Source of the DNA: Liriodendron chinense
Taxonomy: Eukaryota; Streptophyta; Magnoliopsida; Magnoliales; Magnoliaceae
Reading direction: 5' to 3'
DNA: 64,000 bases
NCBI GenBank assembly: GCA_003013855.2
Contig: PVNU02001893.1
Coordinates: 682,001-746,000 of the forward strand
Numbering within the stretch: the stretch's first letter is position 1; each line of letters begins with the position of its first letter. The notes below the pieces were generated by a model that had not been told where the DNA came from, made no database searches, and saw only the letters and a list, made by a program, of their open reading frames with translations. Shown in pieces: positions 1 to 10,060 of this stretch. Both the position numbers and the translations under genes were made by a program.

Positions 1-1535
1 CTGTTTATGAGAAACTTGAGGGGGTCTGCTTTGGATATCAACGTTATCTGATGGGAGAGACAGTAATGTCTGAGCTTTTTGACGGCAAAGATCAGTGCTA
101 GACAGATTTTCTCGATCGCCGAGTAGTTAAACTCGGCTCCCACCAGTGTGCGGCTAAGGTAATAGAGTGCGCTTTCCTTCCCTTCTTCGTTTTTCTGGGC
201 TAAGAGGGCTCCAAGTGAATTTTCGCCGACGGCAATGTAGAGAATTAGTGGCTCCCCTTTGATTGGTGCCGCAAGAACTGGAGATTTGTCGAGCAAGTCT
301 TTCAGAGAGTCGAACGTTTTCTTGCAAGCGTCATCCCACTCAAACCGTACTCCTTTTTTGTTGAGGCGCGAGAACGGTTGACAACGACCAGATAAATTCG
401 AGATGAACCTTCTTAGGTATGCGACCCGGCCTTGGAAGCTTTTCAGTTCTTTGAGACTCTTCGGAGGTGGCATTTTCCTGATCGCCTTAATCTTCGTTGG
501 GTCGATTTCTATGCCTCGGTGTCTGATAACAAATCCTAAAAACTTGCCAGAGGAAACCCCGAATGAGCACTTCAATGGATTCATGCGAAGGCTTTTCTTC
601 CTCAGTCTTTGGAACACTTGTCTTAGATGCTCTCTGTGTTGTTCATGCCCGGCCGACCTCACTACCAGATCGTCTACATAGCATTCGACATGTTTATGCA
701 TCATGTCCTGGAAGATCACTTGCATTGCACGTTGATATGTTGCCCCTGCGTTTTTCAACCCGAACGGCATCACACGATAACAGTATATGCCCAACGTTGT
801 ACGGAATGCCGTCGATTCCTCATCCTCTGGGGCCATACGAATCTGATTATACCCCGAGTAACCGTCCATAAAGGACATCACTGCGTATCCTGTCGTGCTG
901 TCGATCAGTAGCTCTGGGATAGGCAGTGGGAAATCATCCTTAGGGCATGCTTCGTTGAGGTTCCGAAAGTCTACGCAGATTCGGATTTGACCATTCTTTT
1001 TCTTGACCGGCACAATGTTTGAGATCCATTGTGGGTACTTGACTTCTCTGATGAATCCAGCTTGGATCAACTTTTCGACCTCTTCTTCGATTTTGGGCAC
1101 TATGTTTGGGTGGAATCGTCGTTGAGGCTGCTTGACCGCCTTCTTCCCTTTCAAGATGCCCAACTTATGCATCGCGATTGCTGGACTAAGCCCCGGCATT
1201 TCTGAGTATGTCCAAGCGAACACGTCCCGATTCTCTTTCAACAGTTGGACGTATCTTTCTTTCTCCTCTTCTGGGACATTTTTGCTTAAGTACGTATTTC
1301 TGGGGTCTTCTGGGGTTCCCAGGTTTATTTCTTCAAGCTCATCTATCGTGGGCTGTCCCCCGTCTTCTATCTGTGCAGGTGCGGCACTGGGTTGGATGAC
1401 GTCGACTATCTCTTGTGGCTGTACCTCTCCCGTCGGATTGATTATCACCATGTTGACATGTCTAATCTTCACCTCTGCCCCTAACCCTTCTCTTCCTCGG
1501 TGAACTTTGGTGTTTTCTTCGAACGGTGCTAACAT
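1..1535 (-). CDS. Partial pol of Ty3/gypsy retrotransposon, Tat lineage (copy A)
   Basis: This is a polyprotein fragment with the reverse transcriptase and the first RNase H domain; such enzymes copy element RNA into DNA in cytoplasmic particles. Reading the minus strand from the ATG at 1535-1533, I found no stop for about 511 codons, and the frame runs off the left edge. Landmarks in order: a pre-RT segment with INLGTPEDPRNTYL, the RT start near FIREVKYPQW, the VDFRNLNEACPKDDFPLP block, FMDGYSGYNQI, the YVDD catalytic box at 669-680, and the RNase H part with SPVLAAPI and ALYYLSRTL. It aligns with copy B (about 4680-6243) in inverted orientation, and it lacks the stops that break copy B. The true protein began further upstream, where a frameshift near 1572-1577 separates it. 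It is probably not functional alone; the rest lies outside the window. Confidence 0.8.
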   Translation of the reverse strand, partial: MLAPFEENTKVHRGREGLGAEVKIRHVNMVIINPTGEVQPQEIVDVIQPSAAPAQIEDGGQPTIDELEEINLGTPEDPRNTYLSKNVPEEEKERYVQLLKENRDVFAWTYSEMPGLSPAIAMHKLGILKGKKAVKQPQRRFHPNIVPKIEEEVEKLIQAGFIREVKYPQWISNIVPVKKKNGQIRICVDFRNLNEACPKDDFPLPIPELLIDSTTGYAVMSFMDGYSGYNQIRMAPEDEESTAFRTTLGIYCYRVMPFGLKNAGATYQRAMQVIFQDMMHKHVECYVDDLVVRSAGHEQHREHLRQVFQRLRKKSLRMNPLKCSFGVSSGKFLGFVIRHRGIEIDPTKIKAIRKMPPPKSLKELKSFQGRVAYLRRFISNLSGRCQPFSRLNKKGVRFEWDDACKKTFDSLKDLLDKSPVLAAPIKGEPLILYIAVGENSLGALLAQKNEEGKESALYYLSRTLVGAEFNYSAIEKICLALIFAVKKLRHYCLSHQITLISKADPLKFLIN

Positions 1536-1904
1536 TCTGCCATTCGAGGCTGATTCCGAGTAATAGAAGCCCACATATTCTTCATGATGTTACGGCTAGC
1601 TTCGCTGTATCTTCCCTCTTCTATCGGTTGAGGTAAGCGAGGTGGTTTCTCGGCCTCGTCCTTGGACTGCACAGATTCACTTGATACTGAATAGAACTTG
1701 ATTTCTTTCTTCGTATTGGCATTTGGCGGTACCACAAACTGGTTAGGAGCTCTTGGGAAAGGCTTAACTCTGCCTATTTTCGGCACTGGCATATTAAAGC
1801 TAGATTTGAGCACACTCATGTGCTGATTCGATATCATCTCTAGGACGGACTGCCCGGGCTGTCGCAAGTGTTTCGGGATTATGTAAAATTTCTTGGTAGC
1901 CCAC
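1529..1904 (-). pseudogene. Upstream pol segment of copy A, frameshifted
   Basis: This minus-strand frame continues the polyprotein upstream of the preceding entry. It matches copy B around 4365-4670, sharing blocks such as RQPGQSVL, MSVLKSSFN, PKIGR, PFP-AP and YS-ASR-IMKNM. It ends at an in-frame stop at 1529, while the downstream pol frame is open from 1535. The joint looks like an extra TG dinucleotide (CACA on the + strand at 1572-1575), which shifts the frame by two. No ATG opens this frame near the primer-binding site; the frame begins almost directly after it. This suggests that gag and protease were deleted from this copy. Confidence 0.7.
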
Positions 1905-1922
1905 TCCCCAGCAGAGTCGCCA
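1905..1922 (-). other. Primer-binding site of copy A
   Basis: On the minus strand, the two bases AA follow the LTR end and then come TGGCGACTCTGCTGGGGA. The TGG start is the complement of a tRNA CCA end. The rest fits a tRNA 3' stem and T arm. The primer tRNA may be tRNA-Arg, but I cannot confirm that. It sits directly between the LTR and pol-derived sequence. Confidence 0.7.
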
Positions 1923-1925
1923 GTT

Positions 1926-2521
1926 TGTTAGAACTAGAGAAATGGACATTCTCTTGGAAATGTTGTGTTTAGTTGCTCTGGGGTTCTGAATAATAGAAAC
2001 ATTCGTAGACAATCACTTACATTCACAAAAATACACAGGAAGAAGAGATATCGCAAGGCGAATTTTATTCCAGAGATTCTAGGATCTTGTACATTCCAGG
2101 TCGTGATCTGGCACGAGCCCTTAATTACATCGAATGATCGATGACCCTTGATTAAAAGGCAAGAGACTAGTCAGCGGGGACTATGGTTTCAGAGTTCATG
2201 GTCGTAAAGACCTGTGTTTTGGTGGTCGTAGAGACCTGTATTTGTATGGTCACGGAGACCTGTATTTGTATGTTTTGTTAGGGATTAACCCTTCTTTGTA
2301 CAAGTCGAATGTCTATGTCCCATGTTTTGACCGGAGATCCGGGCTGAGACTGTCAGGGTTTATGGCCGGGAAGGACGACTCTGGGCCTGCGCCTGTCAAT
2401 GTAGGGACAGGTGACCTCGGGAAGTCCATTCCGCAGTTGTGTGTACCTGAGCAGCTCAACCAGCGGATGCCGTTTTGGATGGGTAGGGCACCGACTGTTC
2501 TTGAAGTGTCAATCTCTAACA
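1926..2521 (-). repeat. 5' LTR of gypsy copy A
   Basis: The block has the terminal inverted repeat TGTTAGA at 1926-1932 and TCTAACA at 2515-2521, and a primer-binding site lies just beyond its minus-strand 3' end. These are the standard limits of an LTR, here 596 bp. A short near-repeat of ggtc-acctgtrttt at 2198-2275 (GGTCGTAGAGACCTGT, GGTCACGGAGACCTGT) lies inside. I saw no clear TATA box. The matching 3' LTR would be left of the window. Confidence 0.75.
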
Positions 2522-2879
2522 AATTGTGTGTGATAGTTTAGAACTCTCCTGGTATGGTTTATCGTGGTAACCGTAGTCCCCTTTGCTTAGTCTAGACCCG
2601 AATCCGGGTCATATTATGATAATACATGTAATGATGATGCATCAGCATGATTCTGGGCACTGGCGGCCTCTTTTCAGGAGAATCGCTCCGTTCAGCTCGT
2701 TGGATCGGTTTAGACTCCGAAGGCTTGTATTCCGCTCCCTGAGCAGCTCGGATGAGTCATTTGACCACTCCATTGCGTCCGGAATGCTGAAATACCCAAA
2801 ATAGGCTCAAACGGGGCTTGAAAACGTTGTAAAATGAAGATTTTAAGGGAGTTTGTATGAACGCTCAAGGTGCTGATTT
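2522..2879. other. Unassigned non-coding stretch
   Basis: Nothing recognisable: no long frame with family likeness and no clear repeat. It lies between the copy A LTR and a tandem repeat. Confidence 0.5.
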
Positions 2880-3275
2880 TTGCGATCCGCTGGCCTGATT
2901 TTACTGATGCGCTGGGGCCAGTGCGTCCTTTAATGCATTTTTCTGATCCACTGGGATATTTTGCGATGCGTTGGGGCCAGTGCGTCCTCAAATATGTTTT
3001 TCTGATGCGCTGGGATATTTTGCGACGCGCTGGGGCCAGTGCGTCCTCAAATATGTTTTTCTGATGCGCTGGGATATTTTGCGACGCACTGGGGCCAGTG
3101 CGTCCTTAAAATGGCTATAACTTGGTAACTTGTATTGTTCTGATCCGCTGGGCTATTTTACGACGCGCTGGGCCAGTGCGTCCTTAAAATACCACGATTT
3201 ATGGTTTACGTAATCAGCCGAGGATTTTCCTGATGCGCCGGGTCACTTTTTATGATGCGCTGGGACCGGCGCATC
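2880..3275. repeat. 59-bp GC-rich tandem repeat
   Basis: Three adjacent units begin CTGAT at 2943, 3002 and 3061, giving a 59-bp period. Each contains TGCGCTGGGATATTTTGCG followed by CGCTGGGGCCAGTGCG, an imperfect palindrome that could form a hairpin. Divergent units flank them at about 2884, 3140 and 3230, some separated by 20-bp insertions. It has no coding character. Confidence 0.85.
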
Positions 3276-3364
3276 GAAAAAGGGTGACTTAAGTTATTTC
3301 CCCAGACCTGGTCTGATCGGAGGTGCGATTTCCGGCGAAGGGTTCCGGTGATCGGAAAAGGATT

Positions 3365-3440
3365 CCGGCGACGAGGTTCTCTCTCTCTCTCACTGACCCG
3401 ACCAAATGAGGCGGTGGGGGGGGGGGGGGTATTTATAGGA
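3365..3440 (-). promoter_or_regulatory. Possible LTR promoter on the minus strand
   Basis: On the minus strand, CTATAAATA (3432-3440) is followed by a run of about 14 C and a GA run (GAGAGAGAGAGAGAA, about 3377-3391). TATA, then a simple GA leader, is the layout of the two large LTRs later in this window. The tandem repeats on both sides may therefore be parts of an LTR of a further minus-strand element. No LTR ends were found, so this is tentative. Confidence 0.35.
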
Positions 3441-3539
3441 AAAGTCATCCAATAGGTGGTCGACACGTGTAGCGCGTCGAGAAAATGGGTTGGCGCGTCG
3501 ATTAAAGCCACTCGGCGCGTCTCAAAATGGCTGAGTTTG

Positions 3540-3830
3540 GAAGCTGATTTTCAGGGCGCGCTAGCTGTCAGTGCGTCCTGAAATTGGCTGATTTTTTGGA
3601 TGCGCTGGTCGTATTTTGGGACGCGCTGGAGGTAGTGCGTCCTGAAATTCAAAATGTTTGAATTACACGATGCGCTGAGTGAATTTGTAGACGCGCTGGA
3701 GGCAGTGCGTCCTGTAATTCAATCAGTCCGAATTTCCTGATGCGCTGGAGGTTTTTTGTGATGCGCTGGGGCCATTGCGCCCTTAAATTAATTTCTGGAT
3801 GCGCTGGACGTACTAGTGCCCCTCCAATTT
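3540..3830. repeat. Degenerate units of the same GCGC tandem repeat
   Basis: GATGCGCTG and CAGTGCGTCCT-like words recur about every 60-65 bp (about 3570, 3600-3640, 3670-3710, 3740-3780 and 3800). This is the same repeat as at 2880-3275 but more diverged. It extends to just before the truncated start of gypsy copy B. Confidence 0.7.
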
Positions 3831-4111
3831 TGGGTTTTGCAAATTGGGGAATTTGTGGGGTCCGCCTTGTGATGAATGCCGATGCACTGCTCCTATCTCT
3901 TGGTAATTGAAGTAATCCCCCTACATTTTGACAGTTTTGATCATGATGACCGGCGGGGCCCACCACCGGCTCAATTTCCTGTTCTTTTGGTTAAGTTAGA
4001 TGCGTGTTGCGATTTTCGACGCGGTCTTCGATGCACTGGCCCTAAATCCAATAAAGTGATGATTGGGGCACCCATAATCATTGTTTTGAAGATCTTTACT
4101 TTTGGGACCCC

Positions 4112-5197
4112 AACAACAGGGTAACGGCGGATCCAAAGCCATACACGACAGCCGAGTCATTTTTAGCCGATGCAAAGTACTACAAATCGGGCGACGACAA
4201 TGAAACCAGCGAAAGGACCGAGGTATCGGAGAAGGGGCAAAGGGTGAAAACTCGAATAGAGAAGATCGTGCAGGGAAGTGAACCTCAAACTGCCACCCAG
4301 GGGAGATCCCGACACCCGCTAGAAAGTCACTCTCGGCCAACCACGAAGAAGTTTTATGTGATACCGCAACATTTGCGTCAGCCAGGGCAGTCTGTGTTGA
4401 AATTGATCTCAGATCAAGACATGAGCGTGCTCAAGTCCAGCTTCAACGTACCGTTACCCAAGATAGGAAGAACCAAACCATTTCCAAAAGCTCCAAGCCA
4501 GTTCATCGTGCCATCAAGAGACGTCACCCAGAAAGACATCAAGTTTCACTCAGGGCCAAGCCGGCCAGCACTGTCAGAAGAAAGAGGGGAAGGAAGGGGG
4601 CTCGCCCAGCCTCGACCAATAGAAGAGAAGAGGTATAGCAGAGCCAGCCGAAAGATCATGAAGAATATGGGATTCCCCGACCAAAGTATAGACACAGAGA
4701 AGAGGTTACTGGCTCCATTTGAAGAACATAAGCGAGTCTACCGAAATGGAGAGGGTCTAGGGGCTAGGGCAAGTGTAAACATGGTAACCCTCGGCCCGGC
4801 AGAAGAAACCCAGTCACAGGAGCCTATCGACGTAGTCCAGCCAAGTGTCGCACCCATACAACTAGAAGATGGTGGACGACCGACGATCGACGAACTCGAG
4901 GAAATAAACCTGGGCACCCCCGAAGAGCCCAGGAATACGTACTTGAGCAGAAACATCCCGGAAGGTGAAAAGGAGAGATACCTGCAGCTGTTAAAGGAGA
5001 ATAAAGATATCTTTGCATGGACATATTCAGAAATGCCCGGGCTCAGCCCGACGATCGCCATGCACAAACTAAGTATCATGAAGGAAAAGAAGCCAGTAAA
5101 ACAACCGCAACGACGATTTCATCCGGACATTATACCAAAGATTGAGGAAGAAGTCAAGAGACTAATTCAAGCCGGGTTCGTTCGAGAGGTGAAGTAG
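4112..5197 (+). pseudogene. Gypsy Tat copy B: gag-pol linker and RT start
   Basis: The frame opens abruptly near 4112 with a segment reading AESFLADAKYY and continues without a stop to TAG at 5195-5197. No LTR or primer-binding site precedes it, so the element is truncated on its left. The region includes INLGTPEEPRNTYL, FAWTYSEMPGLSP and the RT entry FVREVK. At the position where copy A reads Tyr-Pro-Gln-Trp, copy B reads stop-Pro-Arg-Trp, so TAG replaces a Tyr codon. It is the first of several breaks in copy B. Confidence 0.8.
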
Positions 5198-5935
5198 CCC
5201 CGGTGGATCTCAAACATCGTGCCGGTCAAGAAGAAGAGCGGACAAATCCGAATATGTGTTGATTTTCGAAACCTAAATGAAGCCTGCCCTAAAGACGATT
5301 TTCCCCTCCCAATTCCTGAGCTGCTGATTGACAGCATGACGGGGTATGCAGTGATGTCTTTCATGGACAGGTATTCGGGATACAATCAAATTCGCATGGC
5401 CCCAGAAGACGAAGAAGCCACGGCTTTCCACACAACTCTCGGCATCTACTGCTACCGCGTAATGCCCTTCGGATTAAAGAACGCAGGGGCAACCTACCAG
5501 CGCGCAATACACGTCATATTCCAGGACATGATGCATAAATACGTTGAATGTTATGTGGATGATTTAGTCGTAAGGTCGACCGATCATGAGCAGCACAGGG
5601 AGCACCTAAGGCAAGTGTTCCAACAGTTGCGTAAGAAGAGCCTCCGCATGAATCCGCTAAAATGAGCGTTTGGAGTAGCATTCGGCAAATTCTTGAATTT
5701 CGTGGTCAGACACAGGGGCATAGAAATCGACCCCGCAAAAATTAAGGCCATCATAGAAATGCCGCCTCCAAAGAACCTGAAGCAGCTGAAAAGCTTCCAG
5801 GGCCGCGTAGCATACCTGAGAAGATTCATTTCGAACCTAGCTGGTCGTTGTCAGCCGTTCTCCTGACTCAACAAGAAAAATGTCAAGTTCGAATGGGACG
5901 CCGCTTGTCAGAAAGCCTTCAATTCACTGAAAGAA
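5198..5935 (+). pseudogene. Gypsy Tat copy B: reverse transcriptase core
   Basis: The RT palm and fingers continue in the same frame after the TAG. Visible are VDFRNLNEACPKDDFPLP, the FMDRYSGYNQI block, the catalytic YVDD at 5552-5563 and the FGLKNAGATYQRA block. Stops interrupt it at 5663-5665 (TGA where copy A has Cys) and 5864-5866 (TGA where copy A has Arg CGC). It links to the RNase H domain with AAPINGKPL. The polymerase cannot be made from this copy. Confidence 0.85.
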
Positions 5936-7180
5936 GTGCTCGGGAATTCGCCGGTCCTTGCCGCCCCAATTAATGGCAAACCGCTGATTCTATACATTGC
6001 AGTGGGTGATAACTTGCTAGGGGCGCTTCTGGCACAGAAGAACGAAGGAGGCAAGGAGAACGCACTGTATTATTTAAGTCGCACATTAGTAGAGGCCGAG
6101 TTTAACTACTCAGCGATCGAGAAGATATGTCTGGCCCTCATCTTCGCCGTGAAGAAACTTAGGCATTACTGCCTCTCACATCAAATAACGTTGATATCCA
6201 AGGCCGACCCAATCAAATTTCTCATGAATCGGCCCATGTTGTCCCAGCGCTTAGCAAAATGGGCCCTTCTCCTTTCGGAATTCAATATCACTTACGTCTC
6301 AGCCCGAGCCGTTAAAGGGCAAGCGATTGCGGATTTCCTCGCTGCGCACCCCGTCCCAAGCAATGAAGAAATGGAATGCGATCTCCTAGACGACCAAGTC
6401 ATGATGATTGGAGAACAGCGACTCTGGCAAATGTACTTTGACGGAGCCTCTAGGTCCATAGGGGCAGGAGCAGGAGTTATATTTATTAGCCCGCAGGGAG
6501 ATCTGCTGCCCTATTCGTTCACGATCGTGCCAACCTGTACCAACAACGAAGCAGAATACCAAGCCCTCATTATCGGGCTACAGCTCGCCCTCGAGATGCG
6601 TATCAAGGCAATACAGATCTACGGTGACTCCAGGTTAGTCATCAGACAGCTAACGACGGAATATGAGGTTCGCAAGCCCGAGTTGTCGCCCTTCTGCCAC
6701 CAAGCGCAATCGTTGTTCGATCAGTTTCGCAATGGCAGCATTTCACATATACCAAGGCAAGAGAACATACAGGCCGACGCATTGGCCAGCCTGGCCGCTG
6801 CCCTGGCTAATCCCGGAGGTAGCCCACTTCAAGTAACAATCGAAGAAAGAAGGATCTTACCGACTACCCTATCGTGCAGCGACGAATCGAGCGTGAATCC
6901 CATCTGTTGCTTCGAAATCACAGAAGAAAATGACTGGAAAAGACCATTCGTCGACTACTTGAAATACGAATTTTTACCGGAAGAGCCCAAGATGCGCACT
7001 CAGGTCAGGAGACGCGCCGGTTCATTTATAATACAGAGTGACACCCTTTACAAGCGCTCGTATGAGGGAGTGCTGCTACGCTGCCTGGACCAGGATGAGG
7101 CATACGCCATGCTAAAAGAAACTCACGGAGGGGAGTGCGGTGCTCACCAGGGGGGCAAGAACTTACATCACCGCGTCTGA
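5936..7180 (+). pseudogene. Gypsy Tat copy B: two tandem RNase H domains
   Basis: This 414-codon frame holds two RNase H-like domains. The first (about 5940-6350) is the usual gypsy RNase H with ALYYLSRTL, YSAIEKICLALIFA and LRHYCL. The second (about 6425-6810) is an archaeal-type RNase H with MYFDGAS, NEAEYQAL, YGDSRLV and QADALASLA, giving the D-E-D-D acidic set. A second RNase H of this kind is described for the plant Tat clade, so it supports the lineage call. The frame then enters the integrase zinc finger (ETHGGECGAHQGG) and stops at TGA 7178-7180, probably from an Arg codon. Confidence 0.85.
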
Positions 7181-7183
7181 CAC

Positions 7184-8180
7184 ATGGGGTACTATTGGCC
7201 CACAATGACGAAAGATGCGATGGACTACGTCAGAAAGTGTCATCAATGCCAGATACATGCAGATATAATACACTCACTACCAGAAGAGTTACATCAATCA
7301 GTAATATCTTGGCCTTTCGCCGCCTGGGGCATGGACGTGATAGGGCCGATCAACCAGCCATCCTCTCAGGGGCACCAGTACATTCTCGCTGCGATTGATT
7401 ATTTCTCTAAATGGGCTGAAGCCATTGCCTTAAGAAACGTGAAAGCCAGACACGTCGAAAGTTTCATCCGTCATGCCATATTATACCCGCACGGTATCCC
7501 TGAAAGAATCACCACCGACAATGGGACACCCTTCAAGAATGTCACTATCAATAGGCTATGCGCAAAGTTCAAGATTAAGCACTACTATTCGTCACCTTAC
7601 TACCCTCCCGCGAACGGGTTAGCCGAGGCATTCAACAAGACTATCGTGAAAATCCTGAAGAAGACGGTGGCAGAAAATAAGGACTGGAACAGGCGATTAC
7701 CCGAGGCACTATGGGCATACAGGACCACGTACCGCACAGCCACCCGAGCCACACCCTACTCGTTGGTGTACGGCGCGGAAGCCGTGATCCCGATGGAAAT
7801 ACAGGTGGAGTCACTACGGGTTGCGCTCCGACACTCCTTGACGACCGAGTACAATGATAAAATCAGAATGGTCGAGCTTGACGACCTGGATGAAAAGAGA
7901 CTCGCCGCTAAGCAAAGGCTTGAAATGTATAAAAAAACAAATCTCAGCTTCATACGATAAACGAGTCTGGGGAAGGTCATTTAAAAGAGGCGACCTGGTG
8001 CTAATGATGAAACGTCTGGCACCGGCACAAGGCCCAAGGAGTAAATTCGATCCAAAATAGGATCCAGTGTGCATTATCGATGAAGTGTACTCCAATGGAG
8101 CCTATCGGGTAATAGATTGCAAAGGACAGGGCGTCAGTACGCTGGTGAATGGACGGTTCTTGGAAAGATATTATGCCTGA
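7184..8180 (+). pseudogene. Gypsy Tat copy B: integrase
   Basis: Integrase joins element DNA to the chromosome. The frame carries the end of the HHCC zinc finger (KCHQCQ at about 7237-7254) and a complete DDE core: Asp codon 7334-7336 (GMDVIGP), Asp 7517-7519 (TTDNGT) and Glu 7625-7627 (GLAEAFN), with 35 residues between the last two. The frame breaks in a 7-A run at about 7929-7935, where one extra A fits. It continues in the next frame with KRGDLVL, is stopped by TAG at 8058-8060 (probably from TGG), and ends with GRFLERYYA and TGA near 8178. Confidence 0.85.
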
Positions 8181-8614
8181 TGAAAGTCCATCATTATATT
8201 TGTAAATGCCCCATTAGAGGGATGATGTAATGAAGGAAATACCAAGAGAAATGATACCGTGTAGGGTTTGGAGCAAAGTACTAATTATCTACTTTTTCTT
8301 CCACAGGTATCAGAAAGTCGTCAAGGCTCAGGATACGCCGGGAATGACACCCCCCTCTTCAGGGCCATCAAGAAAGGGGGGTAAGCCCTTAATAGAGGCT
8401 CGATCACCACCCCTGTTCGTACAAGCACAGGTTTGGGTCCTAACAGGGGGACGCTCTTCCCAAATGACTCAATTAATTCGCATGCAAAGCTCAAAATTTG
8501 CAAATAAATTAGCAATACAACATGAACCTAAAACTGCGGTAGTATACATATTGACACAGTATTTGTTACAACGTGTTCTAAAAATTTTGTTTTACGAATG
8601 GAGGTCATTACAGC
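8181..8614. other. 3' non-coding part of copy B
   Basis: This stretch lies between the pol end and an antisense frame. A TTTTTCTTCCACAG near 8293-8306 resembles a plant 3' splice site, and GGGGGG/CCCCCC-rich words occur near 8350-8380. No LTR start was found here. Confidence 0.4.
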
Positions 8615-9230
8615 TCAACTGTTTAAAGTTTTCAAACATTGGTCTAACAAGTTTGCTGCAGACTCCTCGACCGCCTTCCGTGCTGTTTCAGCTTCAGATA
8701 GAACTAGAGCAGGATCAGGAATGTCCCTGAGAGACTGCTCCAACTCCGCAACTTGGGCTTTCACGACGTCGCGTTCCGCCTCCTGCTGATCAAGGGAAGA
8801 CTGCAAACGAGTCCTCTGACCGCTAAGCTTGGATAGTTTAAGGTGGACGATCGAGCGTTCGGCTTGCAGCCGAACCACCTCGTTGTCTATCTCTGCCAAA
8901 CGAGCGGTGGCCTCTTGACATCCATCATCAACAATCTGCCAGTCCTTCTTCACCGCGACCACCCTTGCTTCGTGTAACTCCAGTTTCGGGAGAAGAGACC
9001 GCAACTGACCACGTTTTTCCTAAGTGGAAGGGTCGACTTGGAAACTTTTCGCCTCACGTTCTCGGGCCACCCGTTCCTTAAACAGAGTCACTTAACCGAC
9101 TACGGAGGACAAGTCAATCCCAAGCCAGGCAGCGTTAAGTCCTAATGCCTGCAACGCCTCATCTAACATGGGCCATTCCTTCTCATGTCTTAAAGAGTCG
9201 GCGATGTCAGACAGAAGAAGGACGCGCCAC
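8615..9230 (-). pseudogene. Antisense coiled-coil frame of a Tat element
   Basis: On the minus strand, the codons from about 9230 to 8615 read as a helical, Glu/Gln/Leu/Arg-rich protein. Heptad-like leucines run through the 9004-8615 part (ARLAEIDNEVVRLQAER, LDQQEAERDVVKAQVAEL). The upstream part (ADSLRHEKEWPMLDEALQA) is in the same frame but has TAA and TAG stops at about 9090 and 9020. No ATG opens the 129-codon intact part, so the gene is broken. Tat-lineage elements such as RIRE2, Grande and Retand are known to carry an extra antisense frame between pol and the 3' LTR. Position, strand and composition fit; the product's function is not known to me. Confidence 0.6.
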
Positions 9231-9274
9231 CTCCATCCCCGGTCTCGTTAGATCATTAGGATCCTAGTTCAGTT

Positions 9275-9444
9275 TTCTTTCTTTTACTGGTTTGTTTTAT
9301 TGTAAGTGTTGGATAAATGCTTTTGTTTACTTATTTGTTTTAGCTGGGGGAACAATTTAACGACATTGGATGAAATGTTTAAATGAATTGTTCCCATTTT
9401 GGGATATTCGTATATTGATTTATGTAACGATGAATGAGTGCATG
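9275..9444 (+). repeat. Left member of a 160-bp direct repeat
   Basis: It matches 11697-11852 at roughly three positions in four. Shared words are TTGTTTACTT, TTAAATGAATTGTT, CCATT-TGGGATATTCGT and TATGTAACGATGAATG. The pair encloses about 2.2 kb. This could be a pair of LTR remnants or two copies of one small repeat. Confidence 0.6.
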
Positions 9445-9554
9445 TGTGGGCTGGAACACCTGATTTTTGCGAAGGCCTAACTTTTTGCTGTAGGCGACGG
9501 TCAAACTATATGCCATGCTTTGATCTAGCCAGCTCCTTTTACATGATATAATAA

Positions 9555-10060
9555 GTGTAGGGCTGTAATTGGTCGAGTTTAGGGAGGTTTTTACCAAAAC
9601 CAGACCAGCCCATTTACTAAATGGGTCTACGACCAAATTTTAGACCCAAACCCTTTTACTAAATGGGTGGGTCCAGGTCGGGTCCAGGTCAACCCATCAA
9701 ATCCATTAATAAATGGGTCTGGGTCTGGTAAAGGGAGATGCACCCAGACCCAATTATAAATGGGTCAGGTCTAATGAGTCCGGGTCTGGATCAAGTATGC
9801 AAGCATTTTTACAAGGCTTTAAACCGGGTTTGGACGGGTCTGGGCTGGACGGGTCCTGTGAAACATAAACCAAACCCGCCCACTTACTAAATTGGTTCGG
9901 TTCGGGTCGGGCCTATTATAAAGGAAACCATACCCGTACCTGTTTAGCAACCGGGTTTGTTCATAGACCCAAACCCGTACCAGTTAACAAATGGGTTGAG
10001 TCTTGGTCGGGTCTAAATTGGTTGGGTCCGGGTACCCCATCGGGTCCGCAAATGACCCAA
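9555..10060. mobile_element. hAT-like MITE remnant, GGGTC/GACCC-rich
   Basis: It begins TAGGGCTGTAATTGGTCGAG, matching the terminal repeat of the complete element at 45049-45619 (TAGGGMTG...). Its body is made of GGGTC-rich and GACCC-rich words (ACCCAAACCC, GGGTCTGGGTC, CGGGTCTGG). No matching right end or 8-bp duplication was found, so it is truncated. Confidence 0.55.

Noticed and set aside
403..1503. Several + strand frames (for example MNLLRYATRPW at 403-681 and 1132-1503)
   Set aside because: They are the antisense of the copy A pol frame; identical antisense peptides arise from copy B at 5584-5829 on the other strand.
8230..8730. A 166-codon + strand frame after copy B integrase
   Set aside because: No family likeness; it overlaps the better supported antisense coiled-coil frame and crosses a splice-like pyrimidine tract.
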